Source of the DNA: Amphiduros pacificus
Lineage: Eukaryota; Annelida; Polychaeta; Phyllodocida; Hesionidae
DNA length: 64,000 nucleotides
Assembly (NCBI GenBank): GCA_949316495.1
Contig: OX439004.1
Span: 39,314,561-39,378,560 of the forward strand
Reading direction: 5' to 3'
Shown: positions 1 to 11,752 of the stretch, piece after piece
How the letters are laid out: every line of letters starts with the position of its first letter
Position numbering within the stretch: position 1 is the stretch's first letter
Notes under the pieces: model-generated
Databases searched by the model: none
The model's input: the letters and a program-made list of their open reading frames with translations, nothing else
Told to the model about the DNA's origin: nothing
Program-made: the position numbers and the translations under genes

Positions 1-2347
1 AAAAGCTGGCAAATCACCTTCTACAAAAAGCCAAAGTTCAGGATGGAGGGGCCCTCAGGTGAGTTTCATTTCCAGATATGAAATATGATGCATTATATAA
101 GAAGGAAAATTAATACTAGTTAAATTTATAAGTGTTATCAAATAAATATTTATGGGAATTTTCAATGAATTGATTTATTATGTCTGAGTGGGGATATTTT
201 TATTCTGTATAAACCTGCAAAATGAGGATCTATATTCTACAATACTTCCTATTTTACCCTCACTCCAAATCTTCACCATCCACTGAATGATATAATATTA
301 AAAAATATTATTTTGTACTGGTACTGAATTTGGAAAGACCATTCTGATTTGTCACATCCAGGCATCTAAGCCAACCAGAGGCACGCGTATGAATGGTCAA
401 TAGATGTCCACCAAATTAGGGAAAACTTTGCCTTTTTGGTTGAATATGAAGACAACAATATGATAGGATGAGAACAATAATGCACTTCTTAGAGCTTTTA
501 AACAAGATGTTATTATATTAAAGTAGAAAATGTACAATTCTGACCTTTCCAATTTACATTTTACACTTTCAAGTTCAGGGAATGATTAAATATTCATAAC
601 TTTTTTTTACTGATGTATTGCACACAGCCCTCTTCTGTTTTAATCAAACAATTTGATCAGAATGACCATCATACTCATTTAAGAAGGTGCTGCTCCCTGG
701 TGATAAACATTTGCTATTATAATATTTAAAGCTCTGGCAAAATAAAGAAATTAAGATATTTATTGCAAAAAAGCACAATGATTTCGAATAATTCTTGATG
801 AATAAATCATAATGATTTAATCAGCCACTTGATATATATTTTTTTATTATTATTATTTTTATTTTCTTGTATTAATATTATCATGTAAAATTAAATATAA
901 TATTTGCCCCTGTCAGTGATGTCATGGCTATTTGTCATATTGTTCTGCCATTATGAGAAATTATTTTCTCAAATAACCTAGAATTACAATATCAATTACC
1001 GCTGTAAGCTACAATGTGAACTTGGGTTCAAATATCTCTTTTAAAAACTAAAGTTATTCAAGAAAAAATCAACCCAGTTGTTTGTTCTGCAGACAATTCT
1101 CTAACAAGAACAATATTTGTGTGAAGTAATCATAGCTGTGTGTTGATAAAGTGATGTGATGTTGTGCCTGTAGGTGGGGTGAGCATCACTTGCTGATGGT
1201 GCTGCCAGGGGTGGCAGAGTATGAAGCTGTTGCTAAAGCCTTGGTGGACAAACAGGCTGGGGACATGGAAGAGGTTTCAGTGCTGGCACTGGAGCGTAAG
1301 TCAAAGTTACCTATATAAAGGAAAGAATACAACATGCAATATGTTATACTTCAAGAACATTTTTAATTCTAAAATATTTAATGGTTAATATTAGTATTTT
1401 TTCTTTATCAGTTAAAATCAGACATCTTTTTAGTCTTGAATAAAAGTGACTTACCAAAGTCATGCATGGCAATACACAATTGGGTCATGCTAAGCTGTTG
1501 TATGGTTCTGTTGAGTCATTCATGACAGTAATAATGCAATGATTAATGTATGACCTTAATTGTTCATGTTCATTTTAAATGTATGATTCTAACTGTTTAC
1601 TGTCAATGTCCTGGTATATACTGATTGCATACATATATGATTTTAGGAGCAGTTTTGTGTAATCCACCGAGGGCATACCTAGAGATGACCTGCGAGACTG
1701 CAGATCAGATCCACCAGGTGCTCGTGGATGCAGTGATGCCCTTCTCCTCAGCGTTTACCTTCATGGAAATCGTATCCGACCCTAACACGACCTCAGTGCT
1801 CACCTCAAGCATCCCCACAGCCTGTATTACCATGCTGTTTGATGGAACAAATCAGCGCCATGCGCAAAGGACTCTGGGACATCTGTCGGGGTTGTCATGG
1901 CAACCAGTGACCTTGACCCAGGAAGTGTTGAGCGACCTAGATAGTGGACAATGTTACTTTCAGAATACGCTGGGAGGCCCAGTGTGGGGGATCAAAACTG
2001 GCTGTCCGCAGGCGGGAGTCCAGGTCATTGTGTTTGTTCAAGATATGGCCAAGTTTGATGAAATGGTGCAGTTTTATCAGTCGATTGTTCGCGTGAGTCC
2101 ACTGAGCAAGATCCTGACTGACAGCAATATGTGCTACAGGGTGTTCCCTTTGTCTGCCAGGGGTGAACTGATGATAACCTACATTCCAGGTCTGACCACA
2201 CAGGTTGCCAGTAATATTCTGGTGTGCCTTGAATCTGACAAGGACCTCTCCAAACTGGACATTGACATGGAAAAAATGGGTGAGGGACGGTGGTTAATGA
2301 AGGATCCTGAAGGAAACCACATCTGTGTTCTTAAAGTGCTCAAATGA
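1..2347 (+). CDS. FAM124-family protein, 3' part (three exons; 5' end outside window)
   Basis: Exons read as <1-58, 1174-1295 and 1647-2347 (stop TGA). Splice sites are AG|GTGAGT, TAG|G, C|GTAAGT and TTTTAG|GA, and the phases join in one open frame of about 292 visible residues. Exon 2 gives HHLLMVLPGVAEYEAVAKAL, which aligns in character with the start of the FAM124 domain of vertebrate FAM124A/B. Exon 3 carries the family's later signatures: GGPVWGIKTG (human: GTPLWAIRPV), FYQSIVRVSP (FYQLILRRSP) and EGRWLMKDPEGNHICVL (EGRWQTEDHDGNKILLQ). The family is described as having a glyoxalase/VOC-like fold with no established enzymatic role, so function is unknown here as well. The protein ends just after the domain, so the long C-terminal tail of FAM124A appears absent. 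Recognition rests on remembered family sequence, not on a search. Confidence 0.85.
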
Positions 2348-2800
2348 TAGATGGAGACTAGTGAGTTCCATCTGGTACGTCAAGCTTTCGGTCCAGTCAG
2401 GCCAGCTGCACAGGCACATTGACAGGGTGTAACAAAATACGTGCTTCAGAGAATTGTATTTAATGTTGCTCAAGGCTGAATTTTGCTACATTCTGTTCTG
2501 AAAATCAAATGATTGAGTGTGACAACTTTTATCCCTTTTATAGTCTTTATGTAAGAGGGAAATTTTGTGACACTTTTTCTAAATCTTTATGGTAAAACCA
2601 GGGTGTGACAAAAACAGATCATGAGAAATTGTATTTATCTGATGTGTTGGATTTTGGTTGCATATAATGTTTGTATGAATATAATTGTTATTATTTAGTC
2701 TGACAAAAATTTAGCTGCAGATAAATGTACTTGACTATTTCAAGGGTGATAGTTTTGCCACACTCTGTATATATATATATGTATACTAAGTCAGGCCCTT
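2348..2800 (+). other. Probable 3' UTR of the FAM124-like gene
   Basis: AT-rich non-coding sequence follows the stop codon. It contains an imperfect two-copy repeat: 'agggtgt-acaaaa' followed by 'gagaattgtattta'-like sequence near 2420 and again near 2600. No canonical AATAAA was seen, so the end of the transcript is a guess. A short TA run lies at about 2769-2781. Confidence 0.4.
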
Positions 2801-4420
2801 GTGTGATGATGTTGAGGATATAGAATATTTCTTCATCTTTTGTCCTACTGCTGCGATATCATAATTATAGGCGATTATAATGCAAAGTAGCTAGGCCAAT
2901 TGCAATTGAAAAGATTCACAAATGAAACACATTCCATGCGATTGTATTTTTGCTTTTCAAACCATTCAGTTAACTGGCTTGTTTACCTTGCAAATTTTAT
3001 ATTTGATGTTAAAACTGCCAGAGATATTTATTTGCATAACAGCATGAACCCGAGACAGAATGAATCCTTAATCAAGTTGTAAAATGGAATTTGATGTTCT
3101 GTTGATGAAAACCATACTCATTAACTTATCACAAAGGGGGTGGTTTAAAGTCACGTACTTAGTGCTAAAATCAATGAGACAGTTAAGCACAGAGGTCCTG
3201 TAATGTTTGGCCAGATTACTTACAAATACCAAATTTATTATTTATGAACAACCACAAATATCAATATTAAGAAGTAAAAAAGAAAGCATTGCAAAATATA
3301 TTAGGGTTGTAATTATATTAACTTTGTACTGCCAAGAATGAATGGAATTCAAAATTCTCTCAAACAGATAAAACTGAAATATTTTATATTTTCATATTTT
3401 CAAAAAGGAAGTGATGATCTCCTTTTACTTTTAGGATATGTATCCTGATTACTGTCTTGTAAAAGAGTTAAAGATCTTTTGTTAACTGTTAGTAATAGTG
3501 CAGTAATTGGTTAAGTCTGAATTGACAGCCTATCAAATGAAAACTAAGTACTTTTTGACTAAGCCCAAGTGACAACATGCTGAAAATGTACAGAATGAAT
3601 GATGGATAAGCAGCATTACCTTATAGAATATGTATCACATCCAAAAGGTGGACTTAATCATAATATTGAACACATGATAGGAAAGAAATCTCAAAGTACA
3701 ATGTTAGGTTTACACACACTTTGTACAGAATTTTGAAAGTAAACAGTATTCCACTGAAATAGAATAACCTTTAATATATAAACGGCAATGATAACTCAAA
3801 ACAGGTATGTGAAAATCTGGTCTCTCCAAAGTATCAAGATGATACCATGAGAGACTGTTCTTTGTCAATGATAATTTGTGAAAGTATATTCAGTAAAATA
3901 GACTAATTTTTTTTTACTAAGCACCATCATTTACACTGTCGACAAAACTTTAGTTTTTTGGGGTTTTTTTTTTTTTTTGCCATTTCTGGATCAAGGCTGA
4001 GCTGCACTTTTGATGACAGCGCCCTCTTGAGTACTGAGACAAAGTAAAAAAGAAAAGGACGACAAACTTGATCTTTTCTAAACTGAGTGTTGAGATTTGA
4101 GTGATTAGTTCTGTGTTGGTAGGCATTTACTTGTGTTTGCTTTGTCCTAAACACTTCACAGTCCTGCTGATAATCTGGTAGGATGGGTCACTGGCTCTGT
4201 TCTATTGATTAATTCCAGATATTCCAGAACTATAAACACCAAATCAAGATATCAGTTGATTATTTTACATAAACTTATGCATACTTATATTTGCCTAACC
4301 TGATCAATATGCTGTGGGAAGTTGATATGGCAGCTCTACTCATGAAATGGCAGCCACACATGGTATGGCAGCTGTATGCATGGTATGGTGCAGTCACACT
4401 TGGCATATGCTGGTTTTAGT
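2801..4420. other. Intergenic, no gene seen
   Basis: AT-rich sequence without convincing exons. Reading frames here are short and of random composition; the one at 3927-4154 on the minus strand owes its lysine run to a poly-T tract at 3962-3978. A CTCF-like core (CAGCGCCCTCTTG) lies at 4017-4029. Confidence 0.6.
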
Positions 4421-5053
4421 TCATGATATGATGGCTGTACTCATGATATGGTGGCAGTATTCATGATATGGTGGCTATACTCATGTTATGGTGGCTGTAC
4501 TCATGATATGGTGGCTATACTCATGATATGGTGGCTGTACTCATGATATGGTGGCTGTACTCATGATATGGTGGCTATACTCATGATATTGTGGCTGTAC
4601 TCATGATATGGTGGATGTACTCATGTTATGGTGGCAGTATTCATGATATGGTGGCTATACTCATGTTATGGTGGCTGTACTCATGATATGGTGGCTATAC
4701 TCATGATATGGTGGCTGTACTCATGTTATGGTGGTTGTACTCATGTTACGGTGGCTATACTCATGATATGGTGGCTATACTCATGTTATGGTGGCTATAC
4801 TCATGATATGGTGGCTATACTCATGTTATGGTGGCTATACTCATGATATGGTGGCTGTACTCATGTTATGGTGGCTATACTCATGTTATGGTGGCTGTAC
4901 TCATGATATGGTGGCTATACTCATGATATGGTGGCTGTACTCATGATATGGTGGCTATACTCATGTTATGGTGGCTGTACTCATGATATGGTGGCTATAC
5001 TCATGATATGGTGGCTATACTCATGATATGGTGGCTATACTCATGATATGGTG
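4421..5053 (+). repeat. Minisatellite, 20-bp unit, about 31 copies
   Basis: Head-to-tail copies of TCATGATATGGTGGCTATAC with no spacers. Nearly all variation is at two sites: A or T at position 6 and A or G at position 17. A more diverged lead-in (ATGGTATGGCAGCTGTATGC-like) is at about 4330-4420, and the array stops abruptly at 5053. The reading frame at 4628-4846 is a by-product of the array. Confidence 0.97.
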
Positions 5054-6204
5054 ACCTCATGCAGTTTTGTCTTGAGTCTTTCACTGGCCATTCAGGCTTC
5101 CATGGCAAAACAAGACAGAATTTTATTCTCACCTAGTCAAAATTTACTCATTTACATCACTAGATAACAAGTTATTTGATTTTTTTTTATAAGAATGATA
5201 GACCTATTCTCATTCTTACTGAATCTCATGATTAAATTCAGATAATTGTCATGACCAGAATTCACAGCAAAATGTGTACAAAAAGGTCTAAAATGAATGA
5301 TTTTTCAAGAATAATTGTTCATTTTAGAAGATGATTTTGTAGTTGAAAAATTGTAAATAATATACTTGAATGCCATATTTTCCAGAAGAAAAGTTAATTT
5401 GCTGATTAGGATACAATTTACTGACCATTTTACAATATGCTGTTCTATGCAGCAGCTTTATTCCTGGAAAATATTGTACAATATACTGGGTGTGCAGTTA
5501 TAGTTATTTAAATTATATTAGGGTAGGAAACATAAATATGGGGCCATATATATATATTGATATGTGTACTTTATGTTGGTACATTCTGTATTAAGTTGCA
5601 CTATTGATGATAATCTCAGTTAGGAAATAAACCTAGTCAATTACATGTATATTGTGCACACTTCCCTGGGTATACACCGGGGAAAATGCTATGGAATAAA
5701 ACATAGGAAAAAATGAATTGCTGACCACACAAAATATTTACTATTAAAGCTTATGTGACATGTATGCCCCAGTTTTCAAACTATATGGGGACAAATATTA
5801 TTACCACTTGGAGACCTTTAATTTCAAAGAAATATTAAATTTAGTAGATCAATCATAGGAATCATTTTGACATAGGACAAATTCAAAGAAAAACAGGCTG
5901 GATGGAAGTTATATCATGAAAGTATATTATTTGCCTAGGTATATCATATGCTGCAGAAAACGAAAATTATACATGACAGTCCCAAGACGGGGAGCAGATA
6001 GGTACACCCAGGCTGTGTAGTATAGATAGGTAATATGTTGAATGTGACAAGATCAGATGGAAATGTCACAGAGATAGAGCTTCAATTTATCAGTTCTTCC
6101 TGCAGATTTTAAAGAAATGCTGGTGTAAAGAAAGGGAATGGGTGCATTGGCTAGCCTCATGAAGATTTCACAATTTCAGTGAGAGATCTACTAGAGGATT
6201 GTAT
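5054..6204. other. Intergenic, no gene seen
   Basis: AT-rich unique-looking sequence. No splice-bounded open segment, tRNA or terminal inverted repeat was recognised. Confidence 0.5.
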
Positions 6205-6575
6205 CTCAGAATAGGTTAAAATGTTGGGATTCTATAATAGAACAGTGATATTGGAATCCATAGAAAAATAGTATTTTCTGATGCTATAGCAAAACAAAGG
6301 TAATGTTGGGTTGCTATAGGAGAATAATGGAATTGTTGGGATGCTATAGTACCAACCAGAAAATGGTAATGATCTAGGAGAATAACTTTATTGTTGGGTT
6401 GCTATAGCAGAACGATGGTAGGGTAAGAATGCTATGTGGGAAACGGTATTGTTGGTAAAGAAAAAGAAATTGTTTATTGATGTATGGTTCAGGAGAACAT
6501 GGCATTTCTGAAATGTCATATTAGAACAATGATGTTTTTGGGATGCCATGGGAGAACAATGGTATGTTAACACAA
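6205..6575 (+). repeat. Degenerate short tandem repeat
   Basis: Loosely repeated phrases such as 'gttgggatgctatag', 'gttgggttgctatag' and 'agaataatggaattgttggg' recur every ~40-60 bp with many indels. This looks like an old, decayed minisatellite. The boundaries are approximate. Confidence 0.6.
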
Positions 6576-8560
6576 TGGCATATAATTGCAGACTATTGAT
6601 TTGTGTTATTGATGTTAACATAAAGATTCTGTGTTTTAACTCTTCACTGCAGCATCAGCTTTAGGTGATTTAGATTTATTTCCTATGGTACAATGTCAAC
6701 ATCAACTTCTAGCTCATCAATCTAAAGGGAGGTACAATTTGTTCAAGGAAGTATTTATATTATATTCATATCAAATGTTGCTCCCAGTGTAACCAAAGAA
6801 AATCTGAATTTTTGTGGTCACAAGTAAATTTAAAGAAAACTTTGTACTCAAGGTGACAAATAGGTGTAGATTTGCATATGTTTTTTTAGGAGGTGGCAAG
6901 CAAAGGAGAATGTTTTATTTTCATTTGGTCTATTAATTATGCCATGGTTTACATATTTATCTCAGATCAAAGAAATGAGGGTTAATGTATAAGGCAATTG
7001 GTATAAAACTGGTTTATCTGAATACAGGCTCATATCCTACTTCTTATTGGTCTGATGGTTTGGGATAATGGTTCGTGATTGGTTGGTTGTTGTGTGTGTT
7101 GCTATGTTAAACTATTGTCAAGCTTTGTCAAATGGTGCTGATTGGTTGGCAGTAATTGTATTAACATAATTTATTCAAAGTATAAATGTTATTGTATTTC
7201 ACAAATCATTAATTATTACAAAAAGTCAGGCAGCCTGTGGCATCCATTTTATACATATTATCTGGTTTGTGGCAGGCACTTTGCCAACTTTTCAACAAGA
7301 TTTCTGGATATCTGAAGATTCAAGCAAGTCATTCATTGAGGTTGAGTATATTAAGTCAAAGTTTTCAATTTTGCAATTTGTTTTCACATGATCCATAGTT
7401 TGAAGTAAATCAACTATAATGATATAAAAGAATGTTATGAATTGAATCTGAGTGCCTGGGAGTGAATAGAAACCGAGTTATTTGATGAAGACAATAGATT
7501 ATGTTTAAAAGGAACAAACAGACGAAGAAAACTGTTGTTTATTATTGTAAAAAAAACTGACATCTGATTTCATTTAAGATATTTGCAAATTAAATATATG
7601 GTGCTTTTAACAATAGTTACATAGAAAGTGGACCAGCAAATTTATTTAGACATTATTATCAGCAACTTTAGGTGGTATTTTGGACAGGAAAATGTGTTTA
7701 TGTTTAGAAACACTCAATAATGCATGCTCCGAGATGTTTAAATCTAAACCAGATATTAGAAATGGTTGATAAGAACTGACTTACTGCCAAATATTTATTA
7801 GTAGATATGTTGTAGAATATCAGTATTTTATTGTAAAAAAATATTTGAAAAAAAATTTGTTTAATCTGTAATTTTGATCAAGACAGGTTAAAGACAAGAG
7901 CATTGAATGAGAAATAGAGTTTTGAAGAATAAATAAATGTGGGGCAATTTACAGAATGGCAATTGAATGAATTATGAAGGTTTGATTAAATTTGGATTTC
8001 CGTTTTTTGCTTTATTTCAGTAACAATGTTGATGCTTATGATAACAGCAGATTTTGCCTGTGTTTAATTTTGTGTAGAAATACCAAACAATTTTTTGTTA
8101 ACAATTTTCCTCACACTACAAAATAATATCAAGCGATAGAAATATGCCAAGTTTGGGGGAAAATGCCTTGTTGCCATGATAAAGGGCAATATCTAAGAAC
8201 TGCAGGAAGGAAACTACACGCATACAATGTGTGGGCCAATTATCATTGGTATAGTGCATATAGTTACTTACTTTGTGGTTGGCAGTGAAGAAGCAGGAAC
8301 AATACACCCCCTGGTGGGAACATTTGACATAAATCCCACATGATAATTTGTTATTTATTACGATTTGCTCTAGACATCTGAGAGGTGTATTTTGCCTGCT
8401 GCTTGACATGCCATGCCATTATATTCTAGTCTTCAATATTGTTTTATTCATATACATTATATTTACAAAGATTGATATATGATATACATGTGTGTACTAT
8501 TGACATGCAGATGCCGCCCCATATCACTTATTTATAGCGCTGGTTTACCATGGGCAAACA
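6576..8560. other. Intergenic, no gene seen
   Basis: AT-rich. Three ATTGG (inverted CCAAT) motifs at 7046, 7078 and 7141 are noted as a finding. A CTCF-like sequence ACACCCCCTGGTGGG is at 8304-8318. The minus-strand frame at 8116-8409 has no splice context and looks random. Confidence 0.5.
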
Positions 8561-8569
8561 CTAATGCCA

Positions 8570-9020
8570 TGATCTCCACAAATCATGAGGTTCCCTCATA
8601 TGACCTTCACTTAGGTTGACCTCATGAGGTACTCTAGCATGACCATCACTTAAGATGACCTCATGAGGTACTCTCAGATGACCTTCACTTAGGCTGAATT
8701 CATGAGGTACTCGCGCATGACCTTCACTTAGACTGACCTCATGGGTTATTCTTGCATGACCATCACTTAAGCTGACCTCATGTGGCACACTCACATGACT
8801 GTCACTGAGGCTCATGTGGCACATTCACATGACTTTCGCTGAGACTGACCTCATGTGGCACACTCACATGACCTTCATTGATCTACCCTCACAGGACCAT
8901 CACTTAAGACTGATCTTTAGAATTAGAGAAATGATAACAGATGCTGACCTCATGGTGATTAGCTCACATGACCATCACTGAGGCTGACCTCATGGGGTAC
9001 TCACATGACCTCCACAATGC
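8570..9020 (+). repeat. Minisatellite, ~39-bp unit, degenerate
   Basis: About eight clear copies of a unit built from 'gacctcatgaggtactc', 'acatgaccatcacttag' and 'gct', then scattered copies to about 9020. The period of 39 bp is divisible by three, which is why the minus strand at 8561-8824 is open with a 13-residue repeat (core HARVPHEVSLSEG). No splice sites or start context support coding. Confidence 0.9.
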
Positions 9021-10485
9021 CTGACCTTCAGAAGAAGAGAAATCATGACAGAGAAGGAGGATGTATATTTATATTATCTCACAGTGCATACCCCATTGAC
9101 ATTAGATTGAAGTTCATGAGAATGATCTTGAGTGGATCATCCTCTTGGTTCTTACATTTTTAATTCAAACAGCAAAAATTGCAGTCTCAAAACTAAATTG
9201 ACGCAAAAACAGTATGTCTTTATTTTGACATCAAATTTATATATACTGTTGGTGAAATTATTTTGTTACATTCCAGTGGAATATGAAAATAAGGACACAG
9301 GGAGAATTCAATATCCAAGTTCTATGCATGACACTGAATTCATGCACATAATGAAATTTGCATAATAAGATCTGTATTTTGATTCTTGGAAGATTTGATT
9401 CACTGAAGTTGACATATTTTCAGCTAAAATTATGTAGTTGAGAATATGGCTTGGCATCATGTTTGTGCTTCTCTGTTGGGTAATAATCCTTGTTTCACAT
9501 ACCTGAGACCACCCGTGAACTACAGACATGTTGACTAGAAACCTGTACCATTTAATTATATCTTAATATCAATGTGGAGTACATTATGAAAAAATGCACA
9601 ATCATTACAAATATCAATTTGCTTGTCCAATTTTTGACAAGCAATGATACTGCAACAGATCTAAAAGTTTAATAGGAAATAATTGTGTTCATATCTCATT
9701 GTATTGTGCATTTTTTCATATTGAAATCTTTATATGGTATATGTTCTTCAGTATCATTTATATTTATATCTGAACAAACTAAATAATTATGTAATATGTA
9801 TATATATATATACAGTCGACATGTGATAAATAGTCATACAGGGACTGGTTAAAAAGTTTGAATGTAACTTTTTGAACCATGCTTGTAAAAAAAAATTGTC
9901 AAACTCCAGCGACCATGTATTTATCAATAGTGATTATCGGATAAAGACAATTTAATGAAATTAAGATTTGTGCTTGATACATATTCTTGCAGAGTTGATA
10001 TTCTATCTAGTGACCCCTGTATAGGGAATTTAGTATGATCAATAGAAATGACCATTTTGTTGCTATCTGTGCAGAGTGTTGCTAAAAGTGTAGAATCAGG
10101 CCAACCAAAATATCTTGTTTCTGAACACTTAATATGATTAATCTTATATTTTATTTATGAATTGTGTCAGAGAAGAAATTAAAGGACAAGAGAATTTTTT
10201 TCTTATCACAGTTGGTAGTGCATTATTAACTTCAAAGTGATATCAACATGATTGTTTGTTTTTTTATCAATATAATGATGTGATCAGAAACTTGTTATTT
10301 AGACTTGGTCTTATCATTTCTATTTTATGTGGGTTATGTGTGCTGAACATTGCCATAGAGATGATAAAAAATGTATTAATATATTACATATTCAGTTTTG
10401 TGGCACATTAAGTGTTGTTTAATAAAGTTACAAATCAAAATATATCAAGAATTTTGTTATTTTTACTGTGGGATTGTGAAAGTTT
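9021..10485. other. Intergenic, no gene seen
   Basis: AT-rich sequence with no recognisable exon, repeat boundary or RNA gene. The opposed short frames around 9132-9529 look like chance. Confidence 0.5.
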
Positions 10486-10489
10486 TTTT

Positions 10490-10610
10490 TAAATGGTTCA
10501 ATTGTTATAGCATTCAACTTGAGATGGAGGGATACCTGGTTCAAATCCCAGCCAGTGAGTATCAATCACTGTGAGCAGAGAGATCTTCTGGAATCAGCAC
10601 TAACTGGAAC
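10490..10610 (+). mobile_element. tRNA-derived SINE fragment
   Basis: A tRNA-like head is visible: an A-box-like stretch TGGTTCAATTGTTATAG (10494-10510) and a B box GGTTCAAATCC (10538-10548), spaced as in an RNA polymerase III type 2 promoter. The T-arm pairs imperfectly and no acceptor stem flanks it, so this is not a working tRNA. The 3' extent and tail were not resolved. It could also be a lone tRNA pseudogene. Confidence 0.6.
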
Positions 10611-11499
10611 TGCTGTGAAATTGAATTATGCCTTGTATCTGAACCACACAATGCTTCAAACTGAAATGGAATGCATGCATTTTGCACATTATTTTGGAAA
10701 ATCTAGTAATCTTCAAAAATATTTCAAAATAACTTCATTCTTTCAAAATAATGCCCAGTTCGTATGATATTTGGAAACAGAAGGGAAAGTTTGATTATTT
10801 GGTGAATGGAATATCTAGCCTAAATGTTGGGTATGTAGATTATTTTATTTTCTAAATACGAAAAAACCATGTGCAAAATTCAACCAGGTAAATATAATGT
10901 GAAAAATCATAGAGTGGTGTAATTTAGTGTGCTCTAGAATTAGGTATTTTTTTAACTGCCTTGGCTTCATTTTTAATTGCCATGACTTCATTTTTAACAT
11001 TTTACAAAATATATCATTACTTCAGGACATTAGCAATCTGTAGATATTAGTTAATAATCATTTTGTTAATAATGGAGAGAATATTGAGCTTGTCCTGTGT
11101 TTCTTTATAATTAGCCCACAAGTTAAGCCTAAAATTCCACAATAAATCATTTAACGTCCATACACCATCCTCAATCATAGTAAACTTTATACGTGGATAT
11201 GATATTAAACTATGGATAATCTATTTCACTCTTCAATAATCTATACTTACCGGTATATCTCATACAAATCGATCACTTCTGAAATGATGATGACAACTAC
11301 TTTTGTGTGAACCATCCTCATGTTTCTTAAAGAAACAACTACATTGAGAGGGCCTTTTAACCATTTGGTGCAAACAAGTGATGATTTATATCATCATTAC
11401 GCTGTGATAAACCTGTACAATTTTCTTAAATGACTACATTTGGACTTGCCGACCAGATATGAAAGTTATCCTCTTGAATATTTCAAATTTAAATTTCAA
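10611..11499. other. Intergenic, no gene seen
   Basis: AT-rich flank leading into the CpG-richer promoter region of the next gene. Nothing else recognised. Confidence 0.45.
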
Positions 11500-11752
11500 G
11501 AATTTGCATAAATTGGCAAACACCAGGGGACAGCACCAAGTATGGCGCCCTGAAGGTGAACAATGGTCCTCATTCCCGGCATGCAACCCGCGATGACGTC
11601 GACAACCATTGTCTCGTGTAGCAACAACGCAACAATCATTTCGTCGTATTACAAGGAAGAGTTCAGACGTCTTGTCATCGCCCTTCGTAATTCGGCCGTT
11701 CTGTGTTGATTTGTGCACTTTTGTTACCGCTTATCTTCAATTTAATTGAGAA
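11500..11752 (+). promoter_or_regulatory. Probable promoter and 5' UTR of the 421-residue protein gene
   Basis: GC and CpG content rise sharply against the AT-rich flanks over about 11520-11710. A CRE-like TGACGTCG lies at 11594-11601, a TTCCCGGCATGC phrase (ZNF143-like core) just upstream, and a CACCAGGGGACAG CTCF-like phrase near 11521. No TATA box was seen, which fits a housekeeping-type promoter. The start codon follows at 11753 in the context GAGAAATGT. Confidence 0.5.

Noticed and set aside
3927-4154. Lysine-rich 75-codon minus-strand frame
   Set aside because: The lysine run comes from a poly-T tract and the rest shows no coding character.
8561-8824. 87-codon repeat-protein-like frame (HARVPHEVSLSEG)
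   Set aside because: A by-product of the 39-bp minisatellite. No exon boundaries were found and copies vary without regard to codons.
10490-10560. Functional tRNA gene
   Set aside because: A and B boxes are present but the acceptor stem is missing and the T-arm pairs poorly. It is better explained as a SINE head.
11434-11718. 94-codon minus-strand frame opposite the promoter of the 421-residue protein gene
   Set aside because: The region is a CpG-rich promoter. The frame has no splice sites or family resemblance; higher GC alone makes long frames likelier.
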